Shown piece after piece: positions 19,419 to 29,800 of a DNA stretch of 29,925 bases. Position 1 is the stretch's first letter. Every line of letters starts with the position of its first letter. The notes below the pieces were generated by a model. It worked only from the letters and a program-made list of their open reading frames with translations, searched no databases and was not told the origin of the DNA. Both the position numbers and the translations under genes were made by a program. Source of the DNA: a virus; IMG/VR virus record IMGVR_UViG_3300008050_000199, positions 1-29,925 of that record. One strand, written 5' to 3'.

Positions 19419-22400
19419 TGGCAACACGAGGGCAATTACTGAGAAGCTACATCTCTCAGTTTGGTGAAATCCTGGTAACAAACCGTAAGCTTGAGGTTGA
19501 AGCAGGAATCAACCGGGTTCAGGAACAGGTTGCCAAAGGATTGGTTACGCCCCCAACAGACGAGCCGCTTAAAGACAATCGGTTGTATAAAAGCGCATGG
19601 CGTGACGCACGGGCCGAGAACATGGGCCGGGAAGCTGGTCGGTCACTGATGGATGGTCTACCGGCGATGATTGCCGAAACCATGCAAGACTACCGATACG
19701 ACCAAGAAGGTGAGACTCCATCTGAAAGAATGACCTACATGGTAGACGAGTGGTGGTCGAAGCATAAACGTAATGTCGGCTTTGGAGACCTGTCGGTTAA
19801 CCCGAATTACACGAAACAGTGGGAAGCCTACAAGACACGGGCTTATGGGGCATTACGGGATGTTGTCCAGACTGAGACAACGAAACAGGCGTTGAATGAA
19901 GCCAGAGGGGTGATCCAGACAAGGCTGGGGGGATTGGTTACAACTATCGGCCCCGGAGACTTTGATGCGAAATCGGTGAATTCCGAATCTTACCAAGCAA
20001 TTCGTGATGAGCTTGTCGGGATGAACTACCCCTTGATACGATCCCAGATTGAGGGACTGCTTCATGATGAAGTGGTTTCCAATAATATGGACACCCTTTC
20101 TGACCCCGGTAGTACCCAAGACCAATGGCTTGAATCACTTACCAGAATACAGTCACTGGATGAGAAGGGCTTTGCTGACAACGGGATGTCACTAAGCGAG
20201 ATTATAACAGGATCAAAAAGCCCTGAAAGCGAAGCATCGACTAGGGCATTAAGAGCGTTTAATGCTCGGATGGAAGGACAAAAAAAGTCTCTCAACTCTC
20301 AAAACAAGACATCCCAAGATCGAGTATATAGGGAGTTGATGGCTTTAAGTGATGCGGAGTTCGCCCAAGTATCTAGGGGTTTTATCGCCCGAAATGCACC
20401 AGCAGGAAACATAAAAACCCTTTTAGATCGTTGGGATAAGGTCAGAAAGAAAGACCCCATAAAACTGAATCCGGGGATGAATTCTGAAAAGGAATGGATT
20501 TACAACAAGATTAGTGGGTATTCGTCTGAAATGGATCTTTGGAGTGAACTGAAACAAGACCCGGTGCTTGGCCTTGAGGAGAACGAGGAACATGCAAGGG
20601 CAGTAGTCCAAGCATTTCAAACTCAAAAGCAAGACCGGGAAGAAAAGAGACAGGCACAAGAACTGGTTCAAAGGCAACGAGACCGGGCAGACAGTATTAC
20701 ACCGGCTCAACTTCTGAACCCGGAGTATGATGTCATTAATGTTTTAAAGCAGGCAGATAACGGTAAGGGGATTTTACCAAGAGATGAGGTTTATTTAAGA
20801 AGCCTTGCCAGCATTCTCAAGAAGAACAAAATCAAACGGGAAACCATTGAACAGAATGTCGAGTTCATAGGCTTTCTTGAGCGTGGGGATGATCTTAGAA
20901 CACTTGAAAAGGCTGAATTGGAAAAGCAGATGATTGCGGCAAAGTTAACAAAAGATCAGAGGAAAGATGTGTTGGCTCACAGAAAAGTCTTTGTTGCTCA
21001 AAACAAGCTGGATGATGAAACAGCTAAAAACCTAGAAGCTATTCTACTAAGGAGAGAAGGTCGGAATTCTTTTGGTTATATGGATTTTATGTCGCTCAAC
21101 TTTGGGGTTCAGTTGGCACAAGCGGCACTTACATACAAATTTAAAAAAGAAGATGTAAATTATCTAAAAGAGAAGTCTAAACGCCTGAAAGAGCTTGAAA
21201 AGAAGCACAAAGAACATGGGGCATGGCAGAAGTTTATCGGGATGGTGGATGATCCTAACTTGTGGAAGAAGACGAATTCTGTGTTTCTGGAAGCAATCAA
21301 GCCTTTTGATAAGGAGATGAAAACAGAGATAAAGAGTATTCGTGATAAGCAAATGGCATCCAATACAAGTGACGAGCAACAACGTGCTTCACAATTAACG
21401 AGAGAAGCGGCACAGACAGAATGGGCAAGACTTAGCCTGCTAGAGAATAAAGAAAAACTTTTAGGACTTGACCTCACCAAGCTTGATCCCACTGATCCAC
21501 TTCTTGCAGATGAAGGCAGTGTCTTTTACGACAGACTTGTAGAACTCAAGCGCACATACCAGAAGTCCGACAATGATGCCACTGGGAAAGTCAAAAGTGA
21601 ACGTGCAAGGCGCACAATGTCAGAGCTTACCGGGGAAAGTGAAATATCTAAGACCCTTTTGTTACTGACGAATCTAACTCCTGAGTGGGCATTAGCCAAT
21701 AACATCTCCAACGATCAGCTTGGGGAATTGGAAAGTAGGCAAGAACAGGTCAGAGGGAATTATGACGAAGAAAGCTTAAAAATATTAGGTGAAGACAATT
21801 CAAAAATTGAATTAGTACGAATACAAGAACTCCCAGATGACGAAATCCTCGCAATTAAAGTTTCTGAGAATCCCTTACTCACATCCAAGTCTGACCAACA
21901 AAAGGTTTTAGATATTCAACGATCAATTGCTCTTAGAAATAAGCAGATCGAAGCTGAATCCCTGAAGGAAACCAGATCCCACTGGCACAAGACCTTAATG
22001 GATAAGAACAACCGGGATTTGTTGATGCTGACCGATGAGGAAACCCTTGTGAAACTCTTGGGCGATACAACTCCTGAATTAGCAGAGGTTCGGGCCGCTA
22101 AGAGAGAAGAGGAATACATCCGAAGTCTTAATGAAACAGTTCGTCCATATGAAAGAAAGAAATACACCTACCTTAGAGACCCAGAACTAGCTAATCATAG
22201 TATTGATAAAATTCAAAAGGACTTTCCTGAACACATTGAGGGTAATGCTGAAAGACAGAAAGTGGTTCTTGACGAGCAAACCCGACAGATACAGGAAAAA
22301 AAGAGTGATAAACAGGCAGAGGATAAGGCTAAAAAAGACAAGGAACCGTCTAGGTTGAGGATAGATTACGAAAAGCAGTTTACAAAAATAATCGTGAATC

Positions 22401-22993
22401 CTAATTTGACCCGTAGCCAAATAATCTCACAGCTCACTTCATTAAAAACTAAGGTTGATGGAAGTAGCGATGATTTGACAAACACGCATTTTATTCCTCT
22501 TAACGACAAAATCAGTAACTTACTAAAACAAATCAATAACGAAGATCCCCAATATTCAAAAGTATGGAGACCGCTTGTCACCAAGCTTTTTCATGAACGA
22601 GTTAGATACACTTTTGAAGATTATGTCTTTTACAACACCCAAGGAGGTGATTCGACTTTAACCAACAGGTTGCGTGTTGACCGGCAGAGAGCGGCTGATT
22701 CTGAAGTTCTGCATAGGCACATGATGGAACAATTCAGGCAGAATGGTGAACAATGGGGCTTGGATGATGTCGAGAAATATCTTTATGACTTTCTCGGCCC
22801 ATTTGCCAAAGAAGTAGAAACCCGACTAACAACCCTTACAGGCTTAGAGGGAAATGCCGATTCAATGCTTGATATCAAGAGGCTTTCACCAACAAACCAA
22901 ATGCAGTTAGACCGGCTTACCAACCCTTCATCTATAAAAGCAGGGAAATTAATACTAAGAGGACGGGTAGAAGAACAACCCATCACTGAATAA
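19418..22993 (+). CDS. Internal virion protein C, T7 gp15-like, enlarged
   Basis: A 1191-residue, highly charged, almost entirely helical protein in the gp15 position; T7 gp15 has 747 residues. There are several Lys/Glu/Gln-rich coiled-coil stretches (for example around 400-430, 560-600 and 900-930). The first 200 residues (YKSAWRDARAENMGREAGRS, MVDEWWSKHKRNVGFGDLS) resemble gp15 N-termini in style. It should be part of the ejected core that forms the periplasmic tunnel with the gp16-like protein. No enzymatic motif was found. Assignment is mainly by position and composition. Confidence 0.78.
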   Translation: MATRGQLLRSYISQFGEILVTNRKLEVEAGINRVQEQVAKGLVTPPTDEPLKDNRLYKSAWRDARAENMGREAGRSLMDGLPAMIAETMQDYRYDQEGETPSERMTYMVDEWWSKHKRNVGFGDLSVNPNYTKQWEAYKTRAYGALRDVVQTETTKQALNEARGVIQTRLGGLVTTIGPGDFDAKSVNSESYQAIRDELVGMNYPLIRSQIEGLLHDEVVSNNMDTLSDPGSTQDQWLESLTRIQSLDEKGFADNGMSLSEIITGSKSPESEASTRALRAFNARMEGQKKSLNSQNKTSQDRVYRELMALSDAEFAQVSRGFIARNAPAGNIKTLLDRWDKVRKKDPIKLNPGMNSEKEWIYNKISGYSSEMDLWSELKQDPVLGLEENEEHARAVVQAFQTQKQDREEKRQAQELVQRQRDRADSITPAQLLNPEYDVINVLKQADNGKGILPRDEVYLRSLASILKKNKIKRETIEQNVEFIGFLERGDDLRTLEKAELEKQMIAAKLTKDQRKDVLAHRKVFVAQNKLDDETAKNLEAILLRREGRNSFGYMDFMSLNFGVQLAQAALTYKFKKEDVNYLKEKSKRLKELEKKHKEHGAWQKFIGMVDDPNLWKKTNSVFLEAIKPFDKEMKTEIKSIRDKQMASNTSDEQQRASQLTREAAQTEWARLSLLENKEKLLGLDLTKLDPTDPLLADEGSVFYDRLVELKRTYQKSDNDATGKVKSERARRTMSELTGESEISKTLLLLTNLTPEWALANNISNDQLGELESRQEQVRGNYDEESLKILGEDNSKIELVRIQELPDDEILAIKVSENPLLTSKSDQQKVLDIQRSIALRNKQIEAESLKETRSHWHKTLMDKNNRDLLMLTDEETLVKLLGDTTPELAEVRAAKREEEYIRSLNETVRPYERKKYTYLRDPELANHSIDKIQKDFPEHIEGNAERQKVVLDEQTRQIQEKKSDKQAEDKAKKDKEPSRLRIDYEKQFTKIIVNPNLTRSQIISQLTSLKTKVDGSSDDLTNTHFIPLNDKISNLLKQINNEDPQYSKVWRPLVTKLFHERVRYTFEDYVFYNTQGGDSTLTNRLRVDRQRAADSEVLHRHMMEQFRQNGEQWGLDDVEKYLYDFLGPFAKEVETRLTTLTGLEGNADSMLDIKRLSPTNQMQLDRLTNPSSIKAGKLILRGRVEEQPITE

Positions 22994-22995
22994 AC

Positions 22996-25900
22996 ATGGA
23001 TACCTATTTAGAAGATTCTATTTTTGACGGAAGGTTCAACGAAGAAGAAGCCAGAGAGGTGCAAACCCAGTTGCTCCGAACCGGGATGACTCTCCCTGAA
23101 GTGGATGGCGATTATGATGAATTTATAGACCGATTAGCAAGGGCCGACCAGAGAGAGCAGGATCAGAAAGCCGGTAAGTCCGACATGGAAATGTGGCTTG
23201 GTGGGTTAGACGCAGGATGGAAAAGCCAAGCAATCGGCGGGGCCATTGACGGTATGAATGAGATTAGTACCTTCTTAACCGAAACCCTTCAGTTTGGCGA
23301 AAGCTACGATAAATCTTGGCGAGCCGCCATTGTACTGCATTATATGGGTTTTAAAAATCCCGAAATCTACCGGCGGCTCAAGATGGAAGGCAATATCTTT
23401 GACACCATAGGAAATGTTTTACAAGTTGCGCCACAGGTTCAGCCGAGGAATCTGCTTGGCGACCCCATAGAGCGGATGGATCTGAGCTTAGACTTGCCCA
23501 CAACTGAGCGTGAGGAAGGATTTGTTAATAATGCAGTTCGTGGGATATCCCAGTTTGTCACAGGGCAAGTAGCCGTAAATGCTTTGGGTGGGCCGGTTGG
23601 CGGGGCTATGACATTAAACCGAGGTCTTACAGAAGGCGCAGTCACTTCCGCAACCGCATTCAACCCCGGAGATGGGAACCTTGCTGATTTTTTTCAGACA
23701 TTGGGTATCGATAACATGGTTGTTGATTATCTCAGCACCAGCAATAAAGAAGAAGAATCAAACTTTGAAAAAAGGATTAAGAACGGAGTCATAGATGCCG
23801 GTTTTGGCATGGCAGTTCATTGGGTCATGGCTGGTCTTAAAGGGATTAAGTCCGGGGTAATGCAATTTACTGAAGATGTTCTTGAACCCGCTTCCAAGGC
23901 ATCGGGGCTGGATGATGAGTCGGTTACGGCACTGAGTAAGCCCAAGGCTGAAAAACCTGAAGGCCCGACTATGGGGGAATCCACTCAGGAATCAGTTGAG
24001 CGTACTGCACAGCAAATGGAAGAGGTTCGTCCTGAAACCTTAATCACCATAGATGATGAAGCCTTTGATAACTTCATTTATATGCGTGAAAACATCCCGG
24101 ACCAGCAATTAACCAGTGAAAAAGGAAACCCTGTTCCTTGGTGGGATAACTCCGATGAGTTAAGCCGGCAAGTCAGGCAGGACGGGGGAATTACTGTCAA
24201 CTGGAATTACATCAATTCCACAGACGAAGCAAAGCAGGCGGCTACACAAATGGAAGTTGCCATTTATGAAATATTACAGAAAGCCAGAGGTAAAAGCACA
24301 TGGGCCGATGATGCTGAGGTTGCAAAACGCCTGAATCTGATGCCTGAACAGATGCAAAGAATCCCTGGAAGACTTCAGCAGATTCGTCATGAAATCTATG
24401 CAGGTAGATTACTCCAAGTATCGGCCTTTGAAAGATTGGTCGATTTGGTTAATGCCTACAGCACTTCCCGGTCTGCGGTGGATCTTGATGCCGTTTACAG
24501 GCACTTCGCAATAACAAGTTCCATGTCAGAGTGGCTTGCAGGAGCAAAATCCGAGGGTGGTCGCTTACTGCAATCCTTACAGATGCCGGTGCAATCCAGT
24601 TCCGCAGGAATGGCAAAGCTTCAGACTTACATCAATTCTTATGGTGGACAGGAAGGGATAGATACTCTTATCAGCCTTGTACATGGAATCAACCGGGACC
24701 GCAAGTATGGCCCGGCAGGGCGTTGGTTGGATGTTTTGGATGCTTGGGGAAGTGAGTTTGTAAAAGGTTTGAACTGGACGAAAGAGCTAGTTGTGGACAC
24801 CGCAGTTCAAGGCATGATTTCTTCCACGATTACTCTGGGAAGGAACTTGTTTGGTAACACTTATATGGTAGCAGACAAAATCGCCAGAACAGGATTCAGT
24901 GAAGCTGTGTCTCCCCTTGTTGGTGGATCTTCTGAGAAATACGAAACAGCACAGATGATATACGGAGCCTTAAAAGTCCTTCCTGACGCGCTGCTTCGAT
25001 CCACGGTTGCCATGATTACCGACAAGCCGCAGTCCAAGCTTTTCAGAAGCGAGTTTTATAAATCCAGCCTTGAAGGAAACTTGAATGTAAGCGGAGATAC
25101 GCTGATTTCTGACGGATTACGATTTTTAAACAAGTCCATCTATCTGCCGGGCCGAATTAACATGACTCAAGACGAGTTCTTCCGTTCTATGAATCTCAGC
25201 ATGGAACGTCAGAGGCTTTCACACCGCTATGCTCTAAGGGCTTCTAATGACGGAATCTTGCCGTACCGTCAAGCAATGAACGATCTGCTTTCCAAGAACC
25301 CGGAGTCTCCGATGCGGATTCATTACCAAGACATGAGCAAGCGCATGGCTCAGGAAGCATCGGATCAAATCTTTGCAACTCCTGTCGGGACCAAACCTTC
25401 ATGGTTTAAAGTCGGTGGTGGCAAACAGTTGGCAGTATGGTTGAACGAACTCAGGAATGAACCTACCGGGATAGGCCGACTGATGTTCCCGTTTTATGGA
25501 ACTGTAATCAATATTGACCGCAGTGCGCTTGCCCGGATTCCGGGGGCCAATCTTCTTATAAAAGAATCAGTAGATAAAATCTTAGGAAGAAGCGGGAGAG
25601 ATGCCCAAATAGATGCAGTTGGTAAGTTGTTTGTTGGAACTGGCATTGCGACTTATGCGTGGGAGCAGATGGAAAGTGACGAGATGACTGCCGGGTTCCC
25701 GCCCCCACTGGAAGCAGATGAAAACCCGATAGAACATCCGTATTTTGTTCCTTCCAGAAAATATTTACAGGATTCTTCTTGGAGACCTTACGCCTTGGTT
25801 TCTGAAGAAGGATACCGATCATTAAGAGGTCTTGACCCGGTTGCGATGATGATGCAGTTGGGTGCTGACTCATGGGTGATGCACAAGATCCTGACTGACG

Positions 25901-26871
25901 GGAATATAGGAGGAGGATTATTCAGGTCTGATAATGAAGCAATTGCGTCCACAGATGCGTGGCTTGAGATGCTTAAATATTTTACGATTGCCGCAGGAAC
26001 CAAGATTGACGAAAGACCATTCCTTAAAGGCTTGTCTGACACCTTGGCACTTTTCAGTGAGGATGATCTAAGACATAAAGCCGTACTTTCCAACCTCATT
26101 AGTTCAGTCAATCCTCTCAGTAGTTATTACGGCGCACTTCGGGCGGCATGGGCAAGATCGGAAGATGCTTACCAGCGTGATTCCAAAGCTCATGATGCCA
26201 TAGACCAAGCTGTGTTGAACTGGCAAAGAAGAAATCCTTGGGTTACTGATTTTACTGGGGCAGGCGGTTCCACCGGCTTGAATCCAAGAGTCAATTTTAT
26301 GGGTGATCCCCAACTCATTTATGCAGTAACTCACTGGCTTGGCGAAAAGGAAAGTCGTGCGGCGCAGGCATTTCTCAATATTGCGTCTGTATCTCCAATA
26401 GACAAAAACCCGCTTATGGAAAAGATCCGTGAACTCGGAGGGGTGAAAACAGACTTCCCATCCCGGTGGGTTGCAATCTCAGTCCCGGCAGAAGATGGGA
26501 CCAAACGGGAGGATCTTACCCAAGAACAACAGTATGCATGGGTTATGGAAGCGGCAAAGCTGAACCGGGCTACGTTTAAATCTGTTTTTAAAAACAAGAA
26601 TCTTGACCTACTCCCCGCAGAAAAACAACGAGAGTTTATTGATGGGCGACTCGGAGCAAACAAAATTTTGGCCCAGAAAACGGTTTTATATACCCATCCT
26701 TCTTGGGAACCGATTCGTGAAAAATACCCGCAGTTGGTAAGGGAAAGAGCGATGGGCGAAATCTCTGATAAACGCCCTGCCAAATACTACAAAACCCAGT
26801 ACGAATGGCTGATGCCAAAAACTACAAAAGGAAGTAAAACCAACCCTATTTTAGAGCAAATTAGCGAGTAA
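22996..26871 (+). CDS. Internal virion protein D, T7 gp16-like
   Basis: A 1291-residue protein, close in length to T7 gp16 (1318), last of the internal-core genes and two bases after gp15. It has amphipathic and Gly/Ala-rich helices (WLGGLDAGWKSQAIGGAIDG; GPVGGAMTLNRGLTEGAVTS) and a long helical C-terminal half. The N-terminus of T7 gp16 is a lytic transglycosylase; I do not see the SLT motifs here, so wall cutting during entry may depend on another protein. It would span the inner membrane and help draw DNA into the cell. The start is ATG 22996 in AAACATGG, with no strong Shine-Dalgarno sequence. Confidence 0.82.
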   Translation: MDTYLEDSIFDGRFNEEEAREVQTQLLRTGMTLPEVDGDYDEFIDRLARADQREQDQKAGKSDMEMWLGGLDAGWKSQAIGGAIDGMNEISTFLTETLQFGESYDKSWRAAIVLHYMGFKNPEIYRRLKMEGNIFDTIGNVLQVAPQVQPRNLLGDPIERMDLSLDLPTTEREEGFVNNAVRGISQFVTGQVAVNALGGPVGGAMTLNRGLTEGAVTSATAFNPGDGNLADFFQTLGIDNMVVDYLSTSNKEEESNFEKRIKNGVIDAGFGMAVHWVMAGLKGIKSGVMQFTEDVLEPASKASGLDDESVTALSKPKAEKPEGPTMGESTQESVERTAQQMEEVRPETLITIDDEAFDNFIYMRENIPDQQLTSEKGNPVPWWDNSDELSRQVRQDGGITVNWNYINSTDEAKQAATQMEVAIYEILQKARGKSTWADDAEVAKRLNLMPEQMQRIPGRLQQIRHEIYAGRLLQVSAFERLVDLVNAYSTSRSAVDLDAVYRHFAITSSMSEWLAGAKSEGGRLLQSLQMPVQSSSAGMAKLQTYINSYGGQEGIDTLISLVHGINRDRKYGPAGRWLDVLDAWGSEFVKGLNWTKELVVDTAVQGMISSTITLGRNLFGNTYMVADKIARTGFSEAVSPLVGGSSEKYETAQMIYGALKVLPDALLRSTVAMITDKPQSKLFRSEFYKSSLEGNLNVSGDTLISDGLRFLNKSIYLPGRINMTQDEFFRSMNLSMERQRLSHRYALRASNDGILPYRQAMNDLLSKNPESPMRIHYQDMSKRMAQEASDQIFATPVGTKPSWFKVGGGKQLAVWLNELRNEPTGIGRLMFPFYGTVINIDRSALARIPGANLLIKESVDKILGRSGRDAQIDAVGKLFVGTGIATYAWEQMESDEMTAGFPPPLEADENPIEHPYFVPSRKYLQDSSWRPYALVSEEGYRSLRGLDPVAMMMQLGADSWVMHKILTDGNIGGGLFRSDNEAIASTDAWLEMLKYFTIAAGTKIDERPFLKGLSDTLALFSEDDLRHKAVLSNLISSVNPLSSYYGALRAAWARSEDAYQRDSKAHDAIDQAVLNWQRRNPWVTDFTGAGGSTGLNPRVNFMGDPQLIYAVTHWLGEKESRAAQAFLNIASVSPIDKNPLMEKIRELGGVKTDFPSRWVAISVPAEDGTKREDLTQEQQYAWVMEAAKLNRATFKSVFKNKNLDLLPAEKQREFIDGRLGANKILAQKTVLYTHPSWEPIREKYPQLVRERAMGEISDKRPAKYYKTQYEWLMPKTTKGSKTNPILEQISE

Positions 26872-26873
26872 AT

Positions 26874-29800
26874 ATGGCCTATTCCAACATTGAATACACC
26901 ACTAATTCTAGTGCAAACGCAGGTAAAAATTACACCTATTCCTTTGGTGCGGTTGCTCATGACACAACCAATATAAAGGTTTCTATCGGGGGTGTAGTTT
27001 TAACTTCCAGCCAATACAGTGTCGTTCAGGGAACAATTACTTTAACGACTGCCCCCGGTGGAGGATCTGCACCATTTGATGCGGTTCTGTCTGCCAGTAA
27101 TGTACTTAAAGTATACCGGGAGACCAATCGGACCACTGCGGAAATCGTCTTCTCTGCGAACTCGATTATTCAGGATGAAGATTTAAACACCGCAAACGAT
27201 CAAGCTCGTTACTTAGCCCTTGAAGCCGTGGACCGGGCTAGTGAGGCTATGGTTATTGATGCTGATGACACCACCCAATACGACATCCAAATAAGCGGGG
27301 CTGATAAAAGGATTTATGGAGTAGAAGACCCGACAAATGCAAACGATGCCGCAAATAAGGAATATGTTGACGCTGTCGCTATGGGTTCTGGGGCTAGTGT
27401 TGTCTCTGAGACTGGAACGCAAGAACTCACGAACAAGACCCTCACAAGTCCTGTTATAAACACTGGGGTTTCTGGAAGTGCAATTCTGGACTCTGATTCC
27501 ATGTCTGGAGCTACTTCTACAACTTTATCAAGTTCCGAAAGTATTAAAGCTTATGTCGATGCTCTAGATGCTTCCATTCAAACTTATGTTGATACTCAAG
27601 ATGCCGCTATTGCTTCAGATACTTTAGAATTTACTAACAAAACATTTGATGCTGATGGCACTGGAAATGTTTTAACGAATATTGAAGTAGCGAATTTAAA
27701 GGCAGGAGTTATAGATCCAGACATATCCGCAGTATCAGTTTCTGATGATACAATACCTTCGGCTAAAGCTGTTAAGACTTATGTTGATAGTAGCGGTCTT
27801 TCGATAATAGATGAAGACAACATGGCTACTGATTCAGCGATAAGGCCACCGAGTCAGCAATCAGTAAAAGCTTACGTTAATTCAGAAGATGTCCTTATGG
27901 GGTATCAAGCTGAACCGCACATCATCCCGAATGTACTACATCCTGCGGTGGATGGTGTATCTTATAACGGTGCAAATTTAAAAATATTAGTTATAGCAGG
28001 TGAATACGCTTGGGGAGATGTTTTCGATAGTAGTGGTGGTGATAATCTGAGGTACTACTACACAGACATCAAGGGCAGTAAACCGATCAAAGAACCTAGA
28101 ATTGGGGCTCACTTTGGGAGTCAGAGGCACACGTTTAGTTCAATACAATTACTAGAGCAGGAAACAGCTACGGAGGGGGAGAATGTTTTCTCCATTGATG
28201 GAAGGGAATGGTTGAGGGCTGTTGATGGAACAGGAACTTGGAATTTTGTAAATAACGCTGATGGGCCACATCTGGAAGTTAATTCAGATGCAACCGGAGC
28301 ATTTTTTGAGGTCACAGGATATTTCAACGACATAAATTTTATTACGGATACTGCCGCTAATCGTGTTGATGCCGTCAAACTTACTGTTAATGGTACTGTG
28401 TCCGCTACGTCTGGATCAGTAGGTGGAAGGGCTAGTGTCGATAGCCCTCTTGGAAGCAGGTATGTAGATGCAGGATCATTACAGAATCAAGGATCAACCC
28501 TTGCAACGTCATTAGGCACAACACCTAAAATCAACACATTAAAGTACGAAATAACATCTGGATCTAGTGAATATCTTAGAATTTACGGCATCGAACTAAT
28601 AGCCCAAGAAGCAATTACTGATGCAACGTGTGACTATAATAATGATCCAACAATCACCCATGATGATGATGATGGTGCAATAAGAGCAGGAATGTCTGTA
28701 ACTGGTACAGGTATTCCAGTAGGTGCAACAGTAGCCTCTGTTACAAGTGATACGGAATTTGAACTTAGTGCATCAACTACTGGTGGATCAGTTACCAACG
28801 GCACATTAACTTTTGGACAATCTAACATACAGATACCCTCACAGAATGTAGTGAGTTATGGGAAGAAGTTTAGTGTCTCTGGTACTCCGCACTACGATCC
28901 TTTTAATGGGTTTACTTCTGGTAACTTGGCGGCAGTTCAAGCATTAGGAATAGATACAGACACTTCATTAGGACTAAGCAAGTGGCTACCTAGTGATGCC
29001 ACAAGCACCTATTACAGACCCTTTAATGGTGGCAGAGTAATTAAGTGGGTGGACAGTAGTGGCACTATAAAAACCTCAGTTAACATGATGCCACCTAATG
29101 CGAAATCGATAGCTAATTCAGCATCTCCAACTAATGCTTTTGCAACAAGAACCACTGCTTCTCATTTTGGTACTAATGATGCGATGAACTCCTTTGAAGC
29201 TGGTACTGATTTAGACTCAGACCAGTTAGCAGAGGTTGCAAAGACTTTTATGACGAGAGAGTTTGGAAATGGGTCAGCAAATGGGAATGCTACTTATGCA
29301 GATATAAGTACAGTACAAGGTGACGCTGACGTTGCTTATGTAATGGATGATGGTCTTACAAGTATGTCAGGCAACCTAGCGTATGACACCTATCAGTCTG
29401 TAAAACCACATAGCCCTGGTTCTTTACATAATCTTACCTTTATTGGCACAGGATTAACACTTAGACAGGAAGGGAATTCTCACACTGGTATTCATACGAT
29501 AGCACAGAACTTACCTTACGGAACTCACATTTTATCAGCAGTCAGGGATGCGAGCACCGCTACTGATACTCCATATAAATTAGACGGTGTTCAGTTATTT
29601 ACAGGATTTTTAGATATAGCTGAAGTTACAATTCACCAACCCAAACGCCCACCTATCCCAGAGGATGCTGTAGTCCTCGCAGACTATATGCTGATGGCAG
29701 ATTTTGTTAAACAGACTGATGCAGATGACGGGCAAATATCTAAAGGTGTACGAGGGTTGTCAGGGACAAGAGATGTTTTATATAATGCGTCTTCAGATTT

